A stretch of DNA of 64,000 bases from Photobacterium gaetbulicola Gung47 (GCA_000940995.1 CP005974.1:1674001-1738000), one strand, 5' to 3'. Shown: positions 6,753 to 15,451, numbered from the stretch's first letter. Numbers and translations are program-made. Notes: generated by a model from the letters alone, not told the origin.

Positions 6753-7464
6753 GCCCGTATCTGAATGCAATGCGATAGTGTATTTCGGTGATCACATTGA
6801 TCTGTCGCTCACGCCTAAGATCAGCCAGTTTGTTGCCTACTTGCAGTCTCTGTCACATCCTGCCCTGGTCGAGGTGATCCCGTCGTACACTTCGGTTCTG
6901 ATCCAGTTTCGCCCTAGTGTATTGAGCTTTAAGCAACTCGTCGGTGTGCTCCAATTTTATATGGGGCAATTGGAGAAAGACCTTCAGCAAGGTGATGCTC
7001 AGAGTGAGGCTGGTGGTTATCAGGCCAAGATCATTACTCTTCCGGTGTACTACGGCGAAGAGGTGGGGCCCGATTTAGCCGCGCTTGCGAAAACCAAAGG
7101 ATTGAGTGTCGATGAGATTATCCAGCGTCACAGTCAGCCGCTTTATACTGTGTGTGCTATCGGCTTCGCGCCGGGCTTTGCTTTTCTTGCTTCGGTTGAC
7201 GAGGCCATCGCCACGCCTCGCCATAGCGAGCCGAGGAGGAAGATCCCTGCCGGTAGTGTCGGTATTGCTGATCAGCAAACCGCGGTGTATCCCAATGAGT
7301 CTCCCGGAGGCTGGCAAATTATCGGAAACTGCCCGCTGACCTTGTTCCGGCCTGACCAAATTCCCATGACTCCTTTCCAGGTTGGTGATCAGGTGCAATT
7401 TATCCCCATGACCAAGGATGCATTTTTAGCGCAAGGAGGACAGCTATGGCCGCAATGGAAGTGA
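6739..7464 (+). CDS. pxpB: 5-oxoprolinase subunit B (KipI/allophanate hydrolase subunit 1 family)
   Basis: PxpB is the small partner of PxpC in the 5-oxoprolinase complex. The 241-residue protein shows the KipI-type fold markers IPSYTSVLIQF near residue 50, the family motif AIGFAPGFAFL near 140 and TPRHSEPRRKIPAGSVGIA shortly after, then the conserved Tyr-Pro-x-x-Ser-Pro-Gly-Gly-Trp stretch. I chose the ATG at 6739, which overlaps the end of pxpA, because homology starts with the following residues; a longer frame from 6661 runs through pxpA. The end overlaps pxpC by 19 bp. Confidence 0.94.
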   Translation: MFKIEPVSECNAIVYFGDHIDLSLTPKISQFVAYLQSLSHPALVEVIPSYTSVLIQFRPSVLSFKQLVGVLQFYMGQLEKDLQQGDAQSEAGGYQAKIITLPVYYGEEVGPDLAALAKTKGLSVDEIIQRHSQPLYTVCAIGFAPGFAFLASVDEAIATPRHSEPRRKIPAGSVGIADQQTAVYPNESPGGWQIIGNCPLTLFRPDQIPMTPFQVGDQVQFIPMTKDAFLAQGGQLWPQWK

Positions 7465-8399
7465 TCCGCCCGGGGATGTTGACCCTGATCCAAGATATCG
7501 GGCGATATGGTGCAGGGGCACAGGGGCTAAGCCAGGGCGGTGCGGTTGACTTGCATGCCTGTTGCTGGGCCAATTATCTTCTGGCCAATGACCCCAACAG
7601 CGCGATGCTGGAAATAACCTTAGGTCAGGCTGAGTTCCTCATTTTACAGGATTGCCGTATTGCCATGACCGGTGCTGATATGCAGCCTTCCTTGGATGGA
7701 AAGCTTGTTCCAATGTGGCAAAGCTTGTTGGTGAAAAAAGGGCAGCGCCTGGTATTTGGCTTTGCCCGAACTGGGCTGAGAGCCTACTTGGCGGTTCAAG
7801 GCGGGCTGGAGTCACCCTTGATACTGGATAGTGCCTCTGCGGTACCGCGTAACCATTTGGGTGGCTTTCACCAAGGAATGGGGCTGGAGAAAGGCGATCG
7901 GTTATCCGCCAAGCCGATACCCACGGGTTGTCTTCAACATCAGGGGGAGCTGGCGGCGGGCAGGCAAACCTCCGGCCGCTTTGTACCCGATTACAGTAAA
8001 CCTATCGAGTTGCGGGTTATCGAGTCCTATCAGCAGGCGAGTTTTTCGGCGGAGGAAAAACAGCGCTTTTATGCCAGTCGCTATACTGTTAGTCAGGAAA
8101 CCGATCGTATGGGGTGTCGATTGTCGGGAGAGCCGATCCACGCTACCGTTGATGGCATCGTCTCTGAAGGCATTGCATTGGGGGCGATTCAAATTCCTCC
8201 CAACGGTCAGCCCATCGTGCTACTCAATGATCGGCAGACCCTCGGCGGGTATCCCAAGCTGGGCTGTGTCGCGCGGGTCGATTTGCCCCGCTTAGCGCAG
8301 GCAAGGCCGGGCACCGCAGTGACCTTTAAACGTGCTAAATTGCCAGAGGCAGTAGAGCAATGGCAGCAATTTTCACGCTTTTTCGGCTTATCGCTATAA
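7446..8399 (+). CDS. pxpC: 5-oxoprolinase subunit C (KipA/allophanate hydrolase subunit 2 family)
   Basis: PxpC is the biotin-dependent-carboxylase-like large subunit of the 5-oxoprolinase complex. The 317-residue protein begins MAAMEVIRPGMLTLIQDIGR, has the family stretch LSQGGAVDLHACCWANYL, then LEITLGQAEF, and TDRMGCRLSGEPI followed by EGIALGAIQIPPNGQPIVLL near residue 240. GGYPKLGCVARVDLPRLAQ close to the C-terminus is typical. Length matches the family. It overlaps pxpB by 19 bp; the next gene, a gamma-glutamylcyclotransferase homologue, starts 29 bp after its stop. Confidence 0.95.
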   Translation: MAAMEVIRPGMLTLIQDIGRYGAGAQGLSQGGAVDLHACCWANYLLANDPNSAMLEITLGQAEFLILQDCRIAMTGADMQPSLDGKLVPMWQSLLVKKGQRLVFGFARTGLRAYLAVQGGLESPLILDSASAVPRNHLGGFHQGMGLEKGDRLSAKPIPTGCLQHQGELAAGRQTSGRFVPDYSKPIELRVIESYQQASFSAEEKQRFYASRYTVSQETDRMGCRLSGEPIHATVDGIVSEGIALGAIQIPPNGQPIVLLNDRQTLGGYPKLGCVARVDLPRLAQARPGTAVTFKRAKLPEAVEQWQQFSRFFGLSL

Positions 8400-8428
8400 G
8401 CGAGTATCAGAGAGGTAAGTGTCGTTCT

Positions 8429-9007
8429 ATGTATATTTTTGGTTATGGCAGTTTGATTAACCACGCATCTCGTTTATTAACCGGACAGGCAAAAGAAGCC
8501 CAGCCTGCTACCGTCCATGGCTTGCAGCGCCACTGGGGGAAGGTTGACAGTGCTTACCATATTTCGCCGCTTGTCGCGGCGCTCGGTGACGGGGTTTGCA
8601 ACGGGGTCTTGGTGAGAGTTGACGAAAACGCGCTGCGGCAGTTCGACCACCGGGAAAGGGGCTACCGCCGTATCGAGCTCGATCCCACCCAGCTGGAGAC
8701 CCATCAGCCGATAGCGCTAGATATACCGGTGTGGGTATATACCAAGGATAATCACGAGCCGCCGTGCCATATCCAGCCGATTATGCAAACCTATGTCGAC
8801 ACGGTTTTGGCGGGTTGCCTGTCCATTTCCAGCTCTTTTGCCAAAACATTTGTCGAGACAACTTTGGGCTGGCATCATCCCCTGGAAAATGATCGCCATC
8901 AGCCGAAATACGGTAATCACGCCGGTGTTGATGATGATCATCTCGCGCATATCGATCAACTACTGGCACAGGTAAGAACAAAATATAGTCATGGCAAAAC
9001 CCAATAA
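8429..9007 (+). CDS. Gamma-glutamylcyclotransferase-like protein
   Basis: Members of this fold release 5-oxoproline from gamma-glutamyl peptides or amino acids. The 192-residue protein has the N-terminal phosphate-like loop MYIFGYGSLINHASR, a conserved GVLVRVDENALRQFDHRE and the Glu of DHRERGYRRIEL, the position of the catalytic acid in the family, so the active site looks intact. I chose the ATG at 8429; an in-frame start at 8360 lies inside pxpC and adds residues with no family match. It sits directly behind pxpABC, whose substrate is 5-oxoproline, which suggests a functional link. The exact gamma-glutamyl substrate cannot be read from the sequence. Confidence 0.85.
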   Translation: MYIFGYGSLINHASRLLTGQAKEAQPATVHGLQRHWGKVDSAYHISPLVAALGDGVCNGVLVRVDENALRQFDHRERGYRRIELDPTQLETHQPIALDIPVWVYTKDNHEPPCHIQPIMQTYVDTVLAGCLSISSSFAKTFVETTLGWHHPLENDRHQPKYGNHAGVDDDHLAHIDQLLAQVRTKYSHGKTQ

Positions 9008-9242
9008 AAAAGGCCCAACCAAAACCGTTGATATCTATTGTGCAGGATGTAAAACCCAGCTGTATAAATACCGCAAAGGAGGCAAGGGGGCACTGGTGAA
9101 GTGCTTCAAGGAGCGGATTGTGAAAGACTTCACCCTGCAGGAGGGGATATGTCCCCACTGCGATCAAGCCTTTGCCCGGGATACCTTGATTCGAGGTGCG
9201 CCAGCACTGAAAATGATTGGTGGCAAGGTGGTAATGAAATAG
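8991..9242 (+). CDS. Small zinc-ribbon protein
   Basis: The 83-residue basic protein has two CxxC pairs (YCAGCKT near residue 18 and ICPHCDQ near 53), the pattern of a zinc ribbon, surrounded by Lys-rich segments. It begins 17 bp before the end of the cyclotransferase-like gene and so is probably translated from the same mRNA. Similar short zinc-ribbon proteins are found in Vibrionaceae without known function. It could bind nucleic acid; this is only inferred from its charge and fold. Confidence 0.75.
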   Translation: MAKPNKKGPTKTVDIYCAGCKTQLYKYRKGGKGALVKCFKERIVKDFTLQEGICPHCDQAFARDTLIRGAPALKMIGGKVVMK

Positions 9243-9262
9243 TTTGAATGTGCGCGCAACCG

Positions 9263-10030
9263 CTAAGGGCGGTTTGGGGGAGTGGAGTGGGAAAACTGGC
9301 TTGTTGGGGGGCACACTTTCTTATTGCTGAGTAAAACCGCTTTCAGATCAAGGATCTTGCGCTTGTAGGTGGCTCGGACCAGTTGGTAGTCGACGTCCGG
9401 TGAAAACCACATTACCAACTTTCTGTCACTTTTCTTTATTTGTTCGACTCGAATCGTATTGATACTGCCGAAGTTGGAGTTGAGCCTCTCTTTGCCCATG
9501 ACTTGAAAATGGTAACGGTTGACGTCATCGGTGTCCTGCAGCTTGTATTCAAATCGGGCTTTTCCTTCAATAAGACCGAGCCTCATTTGGCTGCCAATCG
9601 CATCAACATCGAGTAATGGTAGAGAGTCGCTAGAAAAGGAAGAGACTTTTCCATCAACATTGACCTTGGACGATGTGCCGTCTTTGCTGAAGGAGACATC
9701 GGATTTACCGCCTAGCAAGCCGTTGACTTCACGGCGAAATCCCTTGGAGAGAAAACTTTGCTGTTGTTCTGACCAGTAGACTTGACTTTGCTGGTTGAAA
9801 CGGGTTTTGGTCGCCAATACCTCGATATTGCTATAGGCGTTGATTTGCGCCTGTTTGTCCTGCCATCTTAACACCCGCGTCATTTGGCCGATTTTCAGGT
9901 TGTTGAAAAAAAGCTGGTATGTCAGTGTTTTGGTGCACTGATGAAAGGCTGGGGGAGGATCGGCGTACGTCTGGGCAGAGGCGACACTGCTTAGGTAGGC
10001 CAGAATAGGCAATAAAACGTTGACCCGCAC
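9263..10030 (-). CDS. Periplasmic DUF3108-like protein
   Basis: The 255-residue protein starts with a cleavable signal (MRVNVLLPILAYLSSVASAQ). The mature part reads LTYQLFFNNLKIGQMTRVLRW and alternates beta strands through to YHFQVMGKERLNSNFG and MWFSPDVDYQLVRATYKRK; this plan (start like a carrier-lipid lipocalin-type sheet, end with DxxYQLVRxxY) resembles DUF3108-type periplasmic proteins. No catalytic residue can be named. It is convergent with the pxp-linked genes, with a small hairpin (AACCGC/GCGGTT, 9258-9274) at the junction. It stands alone. Confidence 0.6.
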   Translation of the reverse strand: MRVNVLLPILAYLSSVASAQTYADPPPAFHQCTKTLTYQLFFNNLKIGQMTRVLRWQDKQAQINAYSNIEVLATKTRFNQQSQVYWSEQQQSFLSKGFRREVNGLLGGKSDVSFSKDGTSSKVNVDGKVSSFSSDSLPLLDVDAIGSQMRLGLIEGKARFEYKLQDTDDVNRYHFQVMGKERLNSNFGSINTIRVEQIKKSDRKLVMWFSPDVDYQLVRATYKRKILDLKAVLLSNKKVCPPTSQFSHSTPPNRP

Positions 10031-10147
10031 ACATACACCTTAGCTACGTTCAATATATTGGCTGATGTAATTAAATTAGCAGGGCACGCACCAATATGCC
10101 AAATCGACCTGCTCCCACAGCAGGCCGAACAGGGCATACCGAATGGC

Positions 10148-11695
10148 TTATTTCAGTAAGCGCTTGAGGATTTTGCCGGTGGCTGTCATCGGCAGCTCCT
10201 CGACAATCTCGATGAGGCGAGGGTATTTATAATCGGCCAGGCGTTCTTTGCCCCATGCCACCAGCTCTCTTGCTGTTGATGAAGCATTTTCCTTCAGGAT
10301 AACCACGGCCTTGGCTTCTTCGCCGTAGGTCTTGTGGGGAACGCCAATGACCGCAATCATATGAACATCAGGGTGGGTCATGAAGGTTTCCTCGATATCA
10401 CGAGGATAAATATTGAATCCGCCCCGAATGATCACTTCTTTGAGTCGGTCGACGACGTACACATAGCCATCATCATCCATGCGAACGATATCGCCGGTAT
10501 GCAGCCATCCATTGACCACTGTCTTAGCCGTTTCTTCCGGCTTCTTGTAGTAGCCTTTCATCACATTGTGGCCACGAATAAGCAGTTCGCCGGCTTCTCC
10601 GCGAGGCAGCTCCTGACCATTGTCACCAACAACTTTCATTGCCACGCCAGGCAGAGGCTGTCCAATGCTACCCGGTTTGCGCTCGTATTCCAGGTGGTTG
10701 AAGGCAGCAACAGGAGAAGACTCCGACAAGCCATAGCCTTCAATAACGGGTACTTTGAGTTTTTCTTCGAATTGCTTGAGGATTTCTACCGGCATCGAGG
10801 CCCCACCGGAGATAGCCACCTTCAAGTTGGCCGCAATCTCATCGATATCTTCTGTGCGGCCATGCTTCTCGGCAAACGCGAGCAAGCCCATAAACATGGT
10901 CGGTACCCCTGCCATATGGGTGACTTTGTGGGTATGCATCTGCTGGAGGACGTGCTTGGGAACAAAGCGTGGGATCAAGACCAGAGCACTGCCTGCCAGG
11001 ATGGAGGTGTTCATGATCAGCGATTGGCCGAAGGTATGAAACAGCGGCAGGATTGCGATGCTGACATCCGTTCCCTTCTGGTTGGTCAGCGCTTGGCAGG
11101 CCTGAGCGTTGCACAGCATGTTGCTTTGGCTCAGTTCCGCCCCCTTGGCTCGCCCTGTGGTTCCCGATGTATACAGGATCACGCAGGTATCTTCGGCACG
11201 GCGGTATACGGCCTCGAAGTGGGTGTCGCCTGATGCTAGCCACTGGTTGAAACTGTGGGCACCTTCGGGCAAAGGTTCACCGCTGCCGGACTCGATAGAG
11301 ATAAAGTGCTGGCAACTTGGGGTTTGGCTAAAGCCATCGAAGCAGTATTCACCACTAGGCAGGGCGCTGTTGCCCTGAAAGCTGATGATGGCCACTGCGT
11401 CGGAGTCATTGAGGTGGTAGGCCACCTCCGGGCCTTTGAGCAGGATATTCAGCGGTACGGTAACCGCCCCGACCTTTTGTATCGCGTAGTAGCCAATGAC
11501 AAAGGCTGGTATGTTAGGGCAAGAAAGGGCGACTTTGTCGTCGGGCTTGATACCAAGCTCACAAAGGCGGTTGGCAATGGCGTTGACCATTTTGTTCAGG
11601 GCTGAAAAGTTGATCTTCTCGTCATTGAAAATCAGCGCCGTGTCGTGTGGGCGGAAGTCGGCGTTGCGTTCAAGGTTAGTGGCTAGGTTATACAT
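10148..11695 (-). CDS. Long- or medium-chain acyl-CoA synthetase (AMP-forming)
   Basis: The 515-residue enzyme should activate a fatty acid to its CoA thioester through an acyl-adenylate. The P-loop-like motif ILYTSGTTGRAKGAELS (about residue 170), the adenylate-binding EGYGLSESSPVAAFN (about 320), WLHTGDIVRMDDDGYVYVVD and the hinge RLKEVIIRGGFNIYPRDIEE (about 410-440) are all present, as is the catalytic C-terminal Lys in MTATGKILKR. The first 40 residues lack the longer N-terminus of E. coli FadD, so I do not call it fadD. No FadR-like box was seen upstream. It is monocistronic, followed downstream by a convergent-facing gap. Confidence 0.9.
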   Translation of the reverse strand: MYNLATNLERNADFRPHDTALIFNDEKINFSALNKMVNAIANRLCELGIKPDDKVALSCPNIPAFVIGYYAIQKVGAVTVPLNILLKGPEVAYHLNDSDAVAIISFQGNSALPSGEYCFDGFSQTPSCQHFISIESGSGEPLPEGAHSFNQWLASGDTHFEAVYRRAEDTCVILYTSGTTGRAKGAELSQSNMLCNAQACQALTNQKGTDVSIAILPLFHTFGQSLIMNTSILAGSALVLIPRFVPKHVLQQMHTHKVTHMAGVPTMFMGLLAFAEKHGRTEDIDEIAANLKVAISGGASMPVEILKQFEEKLKVPVIEGYGLSESSPVAAFNHLEYERKPGSIGQPLPGVAMKVVGDNGQELPRGEAGELLIRGHNVMKGYYKKPEETAKTVVNGWLHTGDIVRMDDDGYVYVVDRLKEVIIRGGFNIYPRDIEETFMTHPDVHMIAVIGVPHKTYGEEAKAVVILKENASSTARELVAWGKERLADYKYPRLIEIVEELPMTATGKILKRLLK

Positions 11696-12194
11696 AGACT
11701 AAGCTGCTTTTGGTATTTGCTTTTGATTTTAATTCTTCTATAGAGCCACGGCTAGCCAAGGGGCCAAAAACTTCAGCAGTATACTTGGCTTAGGGTTCGT
11801 TAGAGCCTGGAGCATACTTTTGTACTCGGGGAAACCGTCTTGGCACTGGCCACCGGCGCCGTACTTCCCGCTATTTCTAGCCGTGCCGTGAACTTTAATC
11901 GGTGGGCGAGTGTCGATTCAATCGAACAGACACTGATTGCAGGTGATGGGGAAACTTATCTGTAAGCGCGAAATAATTTTTGCGGCAGAGATATGTTTTA
12001 TATTTCAGTAAATTATATTTTGCAATTGGAACGAGCAAATGTCGTGGCTTGAATGCCGAGAGTAACTCTTTGAATTATAAAGTGGGTGAAATCGACTCAT
12101 AGCGGACATATGTGACAATATTAGGTCTGCTATTTGACGATTTTCTTAACGCCTCCTATTTTTATTTGGGCTCAATCAATAGAGGTGTGGAACG
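11696..12194. other. 499-bp intergenic region with a 53-codon open frame of unknown meaning
   Basis: The region separates the acyl-CoA ligase and a small protein gene. Most is AT-rich and featureless. From 11804 to a TAA at 11963-11965 the plus strand is open for 53 codons with coding-like composition (LGETVLALATGAVLPAISS, then GDGETYL at the end), yet it has no ATG and is preceded by a stop. It could be the worn-out 3' end of a lost gene or chance. Confidence 0.35.
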
Positions 12195-12413
12195 ATGAAG
12201 AAAATGAACTCGGCTTACCGCTTGCAAATCATCAAAGAAGTAGCGACCCGCCGCCGTTTGACGACCGGTGGCGATCCTATGGCTTGCCACATTTCGAGGT
12301 TGATTGAGTCTAACAAACAGGAATCAACACCAGTAGATAAGCACTACACGGGTTGTCATTATGATGATGCAATCGGCGGCTGGGTGAGTAATTTGTGGGA
12401 CCAGAAAAAATAG
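12195..12413 (+). CDS. Small hypothetical protein (72 residues)
   Basis: The protein is hydrophilic, with a basic N-terminus (MKKMNSAYRLQIIKEVATRR) and Cys-His residues (MACHISRL and YTGCHYDD). It has no signal or membrane segment. The start is supported by AGAGGTGTGG eight bases upstream. I do not recognise the family; the shape suggests a small cytoplasmic accessory protein. It has its own upstream region and is separated from the next gene by 146 bp. Confidence 0.6.
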   Translation: MKKMNSAYRLQIIKEVATRRRLTTGGDPMACHISRLIESNKQESTPVDKHYTGCHYDDAIGGWVSNLWDQKK

Positions 12414-12559
12414 TCTGAAAATGCTGTTGCATTAGTGGATCGGCGAGCGGCTTAGTGCCGCTCGATTGTTGTTAGTGGTGTAATTAAATTCGGATATTTG
12501 CTGGCACAACGGAGGCGACTCAGGTACATTTCTCCGGTCTTGAATTGTTAGGTCGTCCC

Positions 12560-13030
12560 ATGAACTACGTAGAGTTAGATAACTATTCCCGCAAGTGGAT
12601 TTTTACCCACGCATCAATGCCTGTTACCGAATCAGACTTGGCGCTAATCAAGCCGTTTACCCAAGCGCGCTCAGCCCAAATCTGGGGAGAGCATGTCAGC
12701 CGCCAAAGCCCGGATGCGGATCATTTCGAGAAAGGGGATTGGGCCCACAACGACAAGATTTGGTCACAAGCCATTGATTGGCAAGCCGCTTGGGATAGCG
12801 ATGAACCCGAATTGCCTGAAGAGATGCTGGCATTTCTGGACTGGGAAGATAACACCACCGTTTACTTCTGCTACGAAAAATACAATGTGATTGAAACAAA
12901 GTGGGATGTCTTTAAGCGCAACTGGAAGAACTTTCTATTTTTCGATGATGGCCCAATGCTGCTTGGACGTAAAAAATCACAGGCTGTTTGGTTCAGCTCT
13001 AAAGGCACGTTTCGTTTGGCCAACCGCTAA
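12560..13030 (+). CDS. DUF2947 family protein
   Basis: The 156-residue protein opens MNYVELDNYSRKWIFTHASM and continues with WGEHVSRQSPDADHF and KGDWAHNDKIW, then LAFLDWEDNTTVYFCYEKY, and ends GRKKSQAVWFSSKGTFRLA. This closely matches the DUF2947 proteins I recall from Vibrio and relatives, which are of unknown function. It is rich in Trp and acidic residues and has no signal peptide, so it is probably cytoplasmic. I chose the ATG at 12560 since homologues begin MNYI/MNYV; a TTG five codons earlier is less likely. A strong terminator follows 23 bp after the stop. Confidence 0.8.
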   Translation: MNYVELDNYSRKWIFTHASMPVTESDLALIKPFTQARSAQIWGEHVSRQSPDADHFEKGDWAHNDKIWSQAIDWQAAWDSDEPELPEEMLAFLDWEDNTTVYFCYEKYNVIETKWDVFKRNWKNFLFFDDGPMLLGRKKSQAVWFSSKGTFRLANR

Positions 13031-13053
13031 CCAAGCATTGAAATGTTCATGAA

Positions 13054-13088
13054 AACACCGCCATTGCCTTGCACTGGCGGTGTTTTTT
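13054..13088 (+). terminator. Rho-independent terminator after the DUF2947 gene
   Basis: AACACCGCCA and TGGCGGTGTT form a perfect 10-bp stem around an 11-nt loop, followed by seven T. Confidence 0.93.
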
Positions 13089-13122
13089 TGTGTCAGCCAC
13101 AAGGCTGGCGCAGACCGCAAGA

Positions 13123-13950
13123 TCACTTTCTGGCTGTGAGCAAATGATCGAGGTGCCGTATTGCTTTTGACATGTTTTGTGGCGACGAGTGGACGGAATG
13201 GTGGCTCGACAGCAGGGGTTGCAGCTGAGGCTTGCCGGTGGCGATAAATATTCTGGCTCCGAGACGACTGGTGCGGATTTCTATCGGTAGCGGGGACGGG
13301 TTCAGCGTTGCCATTTGGTGGCGATGAAGTTGGTTACCGCTAATATAGACACTGCCAGAGCGCAAATAGACGAAACCGGCAAGTTGCTCCGGATCGGTCT
13401 CGAAATACCAGCAGCCGTAAGGGGTGATCATGATATCGAGAAAGGTCATGGGGATACTGTAGGCCGCAGGGCTGGAGACGTCTTTATAGCTGCCAATAAT
13501 GACTTTGGTTGTTGAGTCGTGCTCTTCGATGAGAGGGAGTTGTTGGGCGTGTAAGTAAAGACAGCTCGCAGGTGCCATCTCGATTTTTCCTGCCGGCAAT
13601 ACCGTACCAAGGCTGAATGATTCTATTTGGCCATTTTGCGGTGTCATGATCTCTTTATGAATGACGCCCTCGCCCGAGGTCATGATATGCACGTCTCCAC
13701 TGGCGAGGGTGACATGGCTGCCGGTAGAGTCATGGTGGCTCAGTTGACCAATAACGGGGTAACTGACCGCATCGACCCCAGAGTGGCCCTGATAATCGAG
13801 TCGCTTAGCATGGATCAAGGCTTTGGCCGTGTAGTGATCCCACTGCACAAAGGGATTGAGTTGCTCAAGCTCTGACGGGTTGATAAAGGTTGTTTGTAGG
13901 CCACGCTTTTTGCCAAAACGGATTTTTTGTACGGTTCTTGTCTTTTTCAT
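13123..13950 (-). CDS. Pirin family protein with an altered metal site
   Basis: Pirins are bicupin proteins, often iron-binding, some acting as quercetin dioxygenases or redox regulators. The 275-residue protein shows the N-terminal cupin: GHSGVDAVSYPVIGQLSHHD and SGDVHIMTSGEGVIHKE. The usual metal ligands are two His in HPHRG, plus His and Glu in HxE. Here the HPH motif reads QGH, so the first His is replaced by Gln, while the second His and the IHKE ligands remain. I chose the ATG at 13950 (MKKTRTVQKIRFGKKRG), since the 27 residues in front have no family match. It is flanked by unrelated genes. Function is uncertain. Confidence 0.85.
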   Translation of the reverse strand: MKKTRTVQKIRFGKKRGLQTTFINPSELEQLNPFVQWDHYTAKALIHAKRLDYQGHSGVDAVSYPVIGQLSHHDSTGSHVTLASGDVHIMTSGEGVIHKEIMTPQNGQIESFSLGTVLPAGKIEMAPASCLYLHAQQLPLIEEHDSTTKVIIGSYKDVSSPAAYSIPMTFLDIMITPYGCWYFETDPEQLAGFVYLRSGSVYISGNQLHRHQMATLNPSPLPIEIRTSRLGARIFIATGKPQLQPLLSSHHSVHSSPQNMSKAIRHLDHLLTARK

Positions 13951-14104
13951 GGCATTGACCAATATCGTGATGCGACGATGAGCATGGCAGCAAAACCTGG
14001 AAAATATGCTGCAATCAAGAAATTGATACAATAAATCTTAGACCCAAGACCCGGGGTTCACCATGCTAATTTATGAAAAGAAACAGAATATTGACAATAC
14101 AAAG

Positions 14105-14137
14105 AAATAAAGCGGAAACCCGATAGGATTTCCGCTT
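14105..14137 (-). terminator. Terminator of the first FadL gene
   Basis: AAGCGGAAA (14110-14118) pairs with TTTCCGCTT (14129-14137); on the minus strand the stem is followed by a T-rich run. Its stem sequence is the same as in the terminator of the second FadL gene at 18086. Confidence 0.8.
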
Positions 14138-14152
14138 GGGGCTAACTCGTTA

Positions 14153-15451
14153 TTAAAATGAACGGCTATATTGCAAGCCGACCAAGATGGCATCAGCACG
14201 TGTTGTGGCGCCGGTGATAGATGGTGCTTCCAGTTCTGGGGAGAGTTTTTCGTCAAAGGTAACGTCTTGACCAACAAGGTATGTGAAACCAAAGTCGATG
14301 CTTTCTTTTTGGCTCAGATGGTAACTAAAACCAGCAGAGAACCATTGGCGGTCAGAGTCGGGTATAGAAATGGATTTCAAATCATCTGTGGCGGCGACGT
14401 CGTACATATAACCGGCTCGCAGAGTCCAGTCATTATTCAGATAGTAAGTACCACCGACTGAAATATGGCCCGCGTCTTTCCATTTGTATTCTTTTTCAAT
14501 ACCGCCAATATAGAGGGTATCAAAGGCACTCCATTCAACCCATTGCAAACTATAGTGGGCGGCAAATTTTTCGGTTAGGCGGTGATAACCTGAAAATTCT
14601 GCAATATCAGGCAAAGGCAGATCCATCGAGCTTGCGGTTTGCAGTCCGCCCATGACATCGCCTTTTGCCTCGACTGTCGGGCTGTAGCGGTAGCTGAGCC
14701 CGAAGCGATGGTTTTCGTTAACTTCATACACCAAGCCGGCATTCCAGCCCAGCGCGGTACCTGAGGCATCAACATCGAGTACATTCTGCTTCAGCTCGGT
14801 ACAAAATAGCGGGCTGCCCATGACCGCAGGACAGACTGCGGCATCAAAGTCGCGAGATAGCTCACCTACGCCGTAGATGATATCCAGGCCAGCCCCAACA
14901 CTGAAATGCTCATTCAGGCGATAAGACAGGCTGGCTCCTAAGTTCATGCTTTTCACACTGGTTTTACCACCAAAAATAGAAGCGGCAAAGTCATCTTCGA
15001 ATTCGGTTGTGGTGCCGAAGTTTGAGTAGGCCGACAACCCCCAAGCCCATTGGTCATTGATTGGCATGACCAAATGCAGGTTCGGCACCAGCGAGCTACC
15101 GCCAATGTCATCGGTACCCGAAATATCGTAGCTGTTCGATTCTATGGCAAGGATTTCTCCGCTTGGACTAGCAATCACTTTTGGCTGGTGGTAAGTCCCT
15201 GATTTCACCTTAACGTCAGTCGCAATGACATTGAAGCCCAAGGAGAAGTTTGCCTCTTTGAACAAAGCCATGGCTGCAGGGTTACGGGCTGCGACGGACG
15301 CATTGTCGGCAATAACGGCATCACCCGCAAAGGCGCGGCCAAGTCCCGTTGCAGATTGGCTATTTAATTGGAACCCTGCAGCAAGCGAGGGGGTAGAGGA
15401 TAGCGCAATAGCCGAGACCACGGCACTAATTAACGGACGCTTCTTGAACAT
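14153..15451 (-). CDS. FadL-family outer-membrane long-chain fatty acid transporter (copy 1)
   Basis: FadL proteins are 14-strand outer-membrane barrels that admit long-chain fatty acids. The 432-residue product has a signal peptide ending SLAAGF and the typical mature N-terminus FQLNSQSATGLGRAFAGDA (hatch region), followed by the NPA-type stretch NASVAARNPAAMALF. Alternating beta strands run to the C-terminal sequence GLQYSRSF, ending in Phe as required for barrel assembly. It is about 70 percent similar by eye to the second copy at 18144-19442. A FadR-operator-like box lies 83 bp before its start (15534-15550). It is transcribed divergently from the carboxylesterase gene. Confidence 0.92.
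   Translation of the reverse strand: MFKKRPLISAVVSAIALSSTPSLAAGFQLNSQSATGLGRAFAGDAVIADNASVAARNPAAMALFKEANFSLGFNVIATDVKVKSGTYHQPKVIASPSGEILAIESNSYDISGTDDIGGSSLVPNLHLVMPINDQWAWGLSAYSNFGTTTEFEDDFAASIFGGKTSVKSMNLGASLSYRLNEHFSVGAGLDIIYGVGELSRDFDAAVCPAVMGSPLFCTELKQNVLDVDASGTALGWNAGLVYEVNENHRFGLSYRYSPTVEAKGDVMGGLQTASSMDLPLPDIAEFSGYHRLTEKFAAHYSLQWVEWSAFDTLYIGGIEKEYKWKDAGHISVGGTYYLNNDWTLRAGYMYDVAATDDLKSISIPDSDRQWFSAGFSYHLSQKESIDFGFTYLVGQDVTFDEKLSPELEAPSITGATTRADAILVGLQYSRSF

Noticed and set aside
10334..11233. A 299-codon plus-strand frame inside the acyl-CoA ligase
   Set aside because: It is the antisense shadow of a gene with full conserved motifs on the minus strand.
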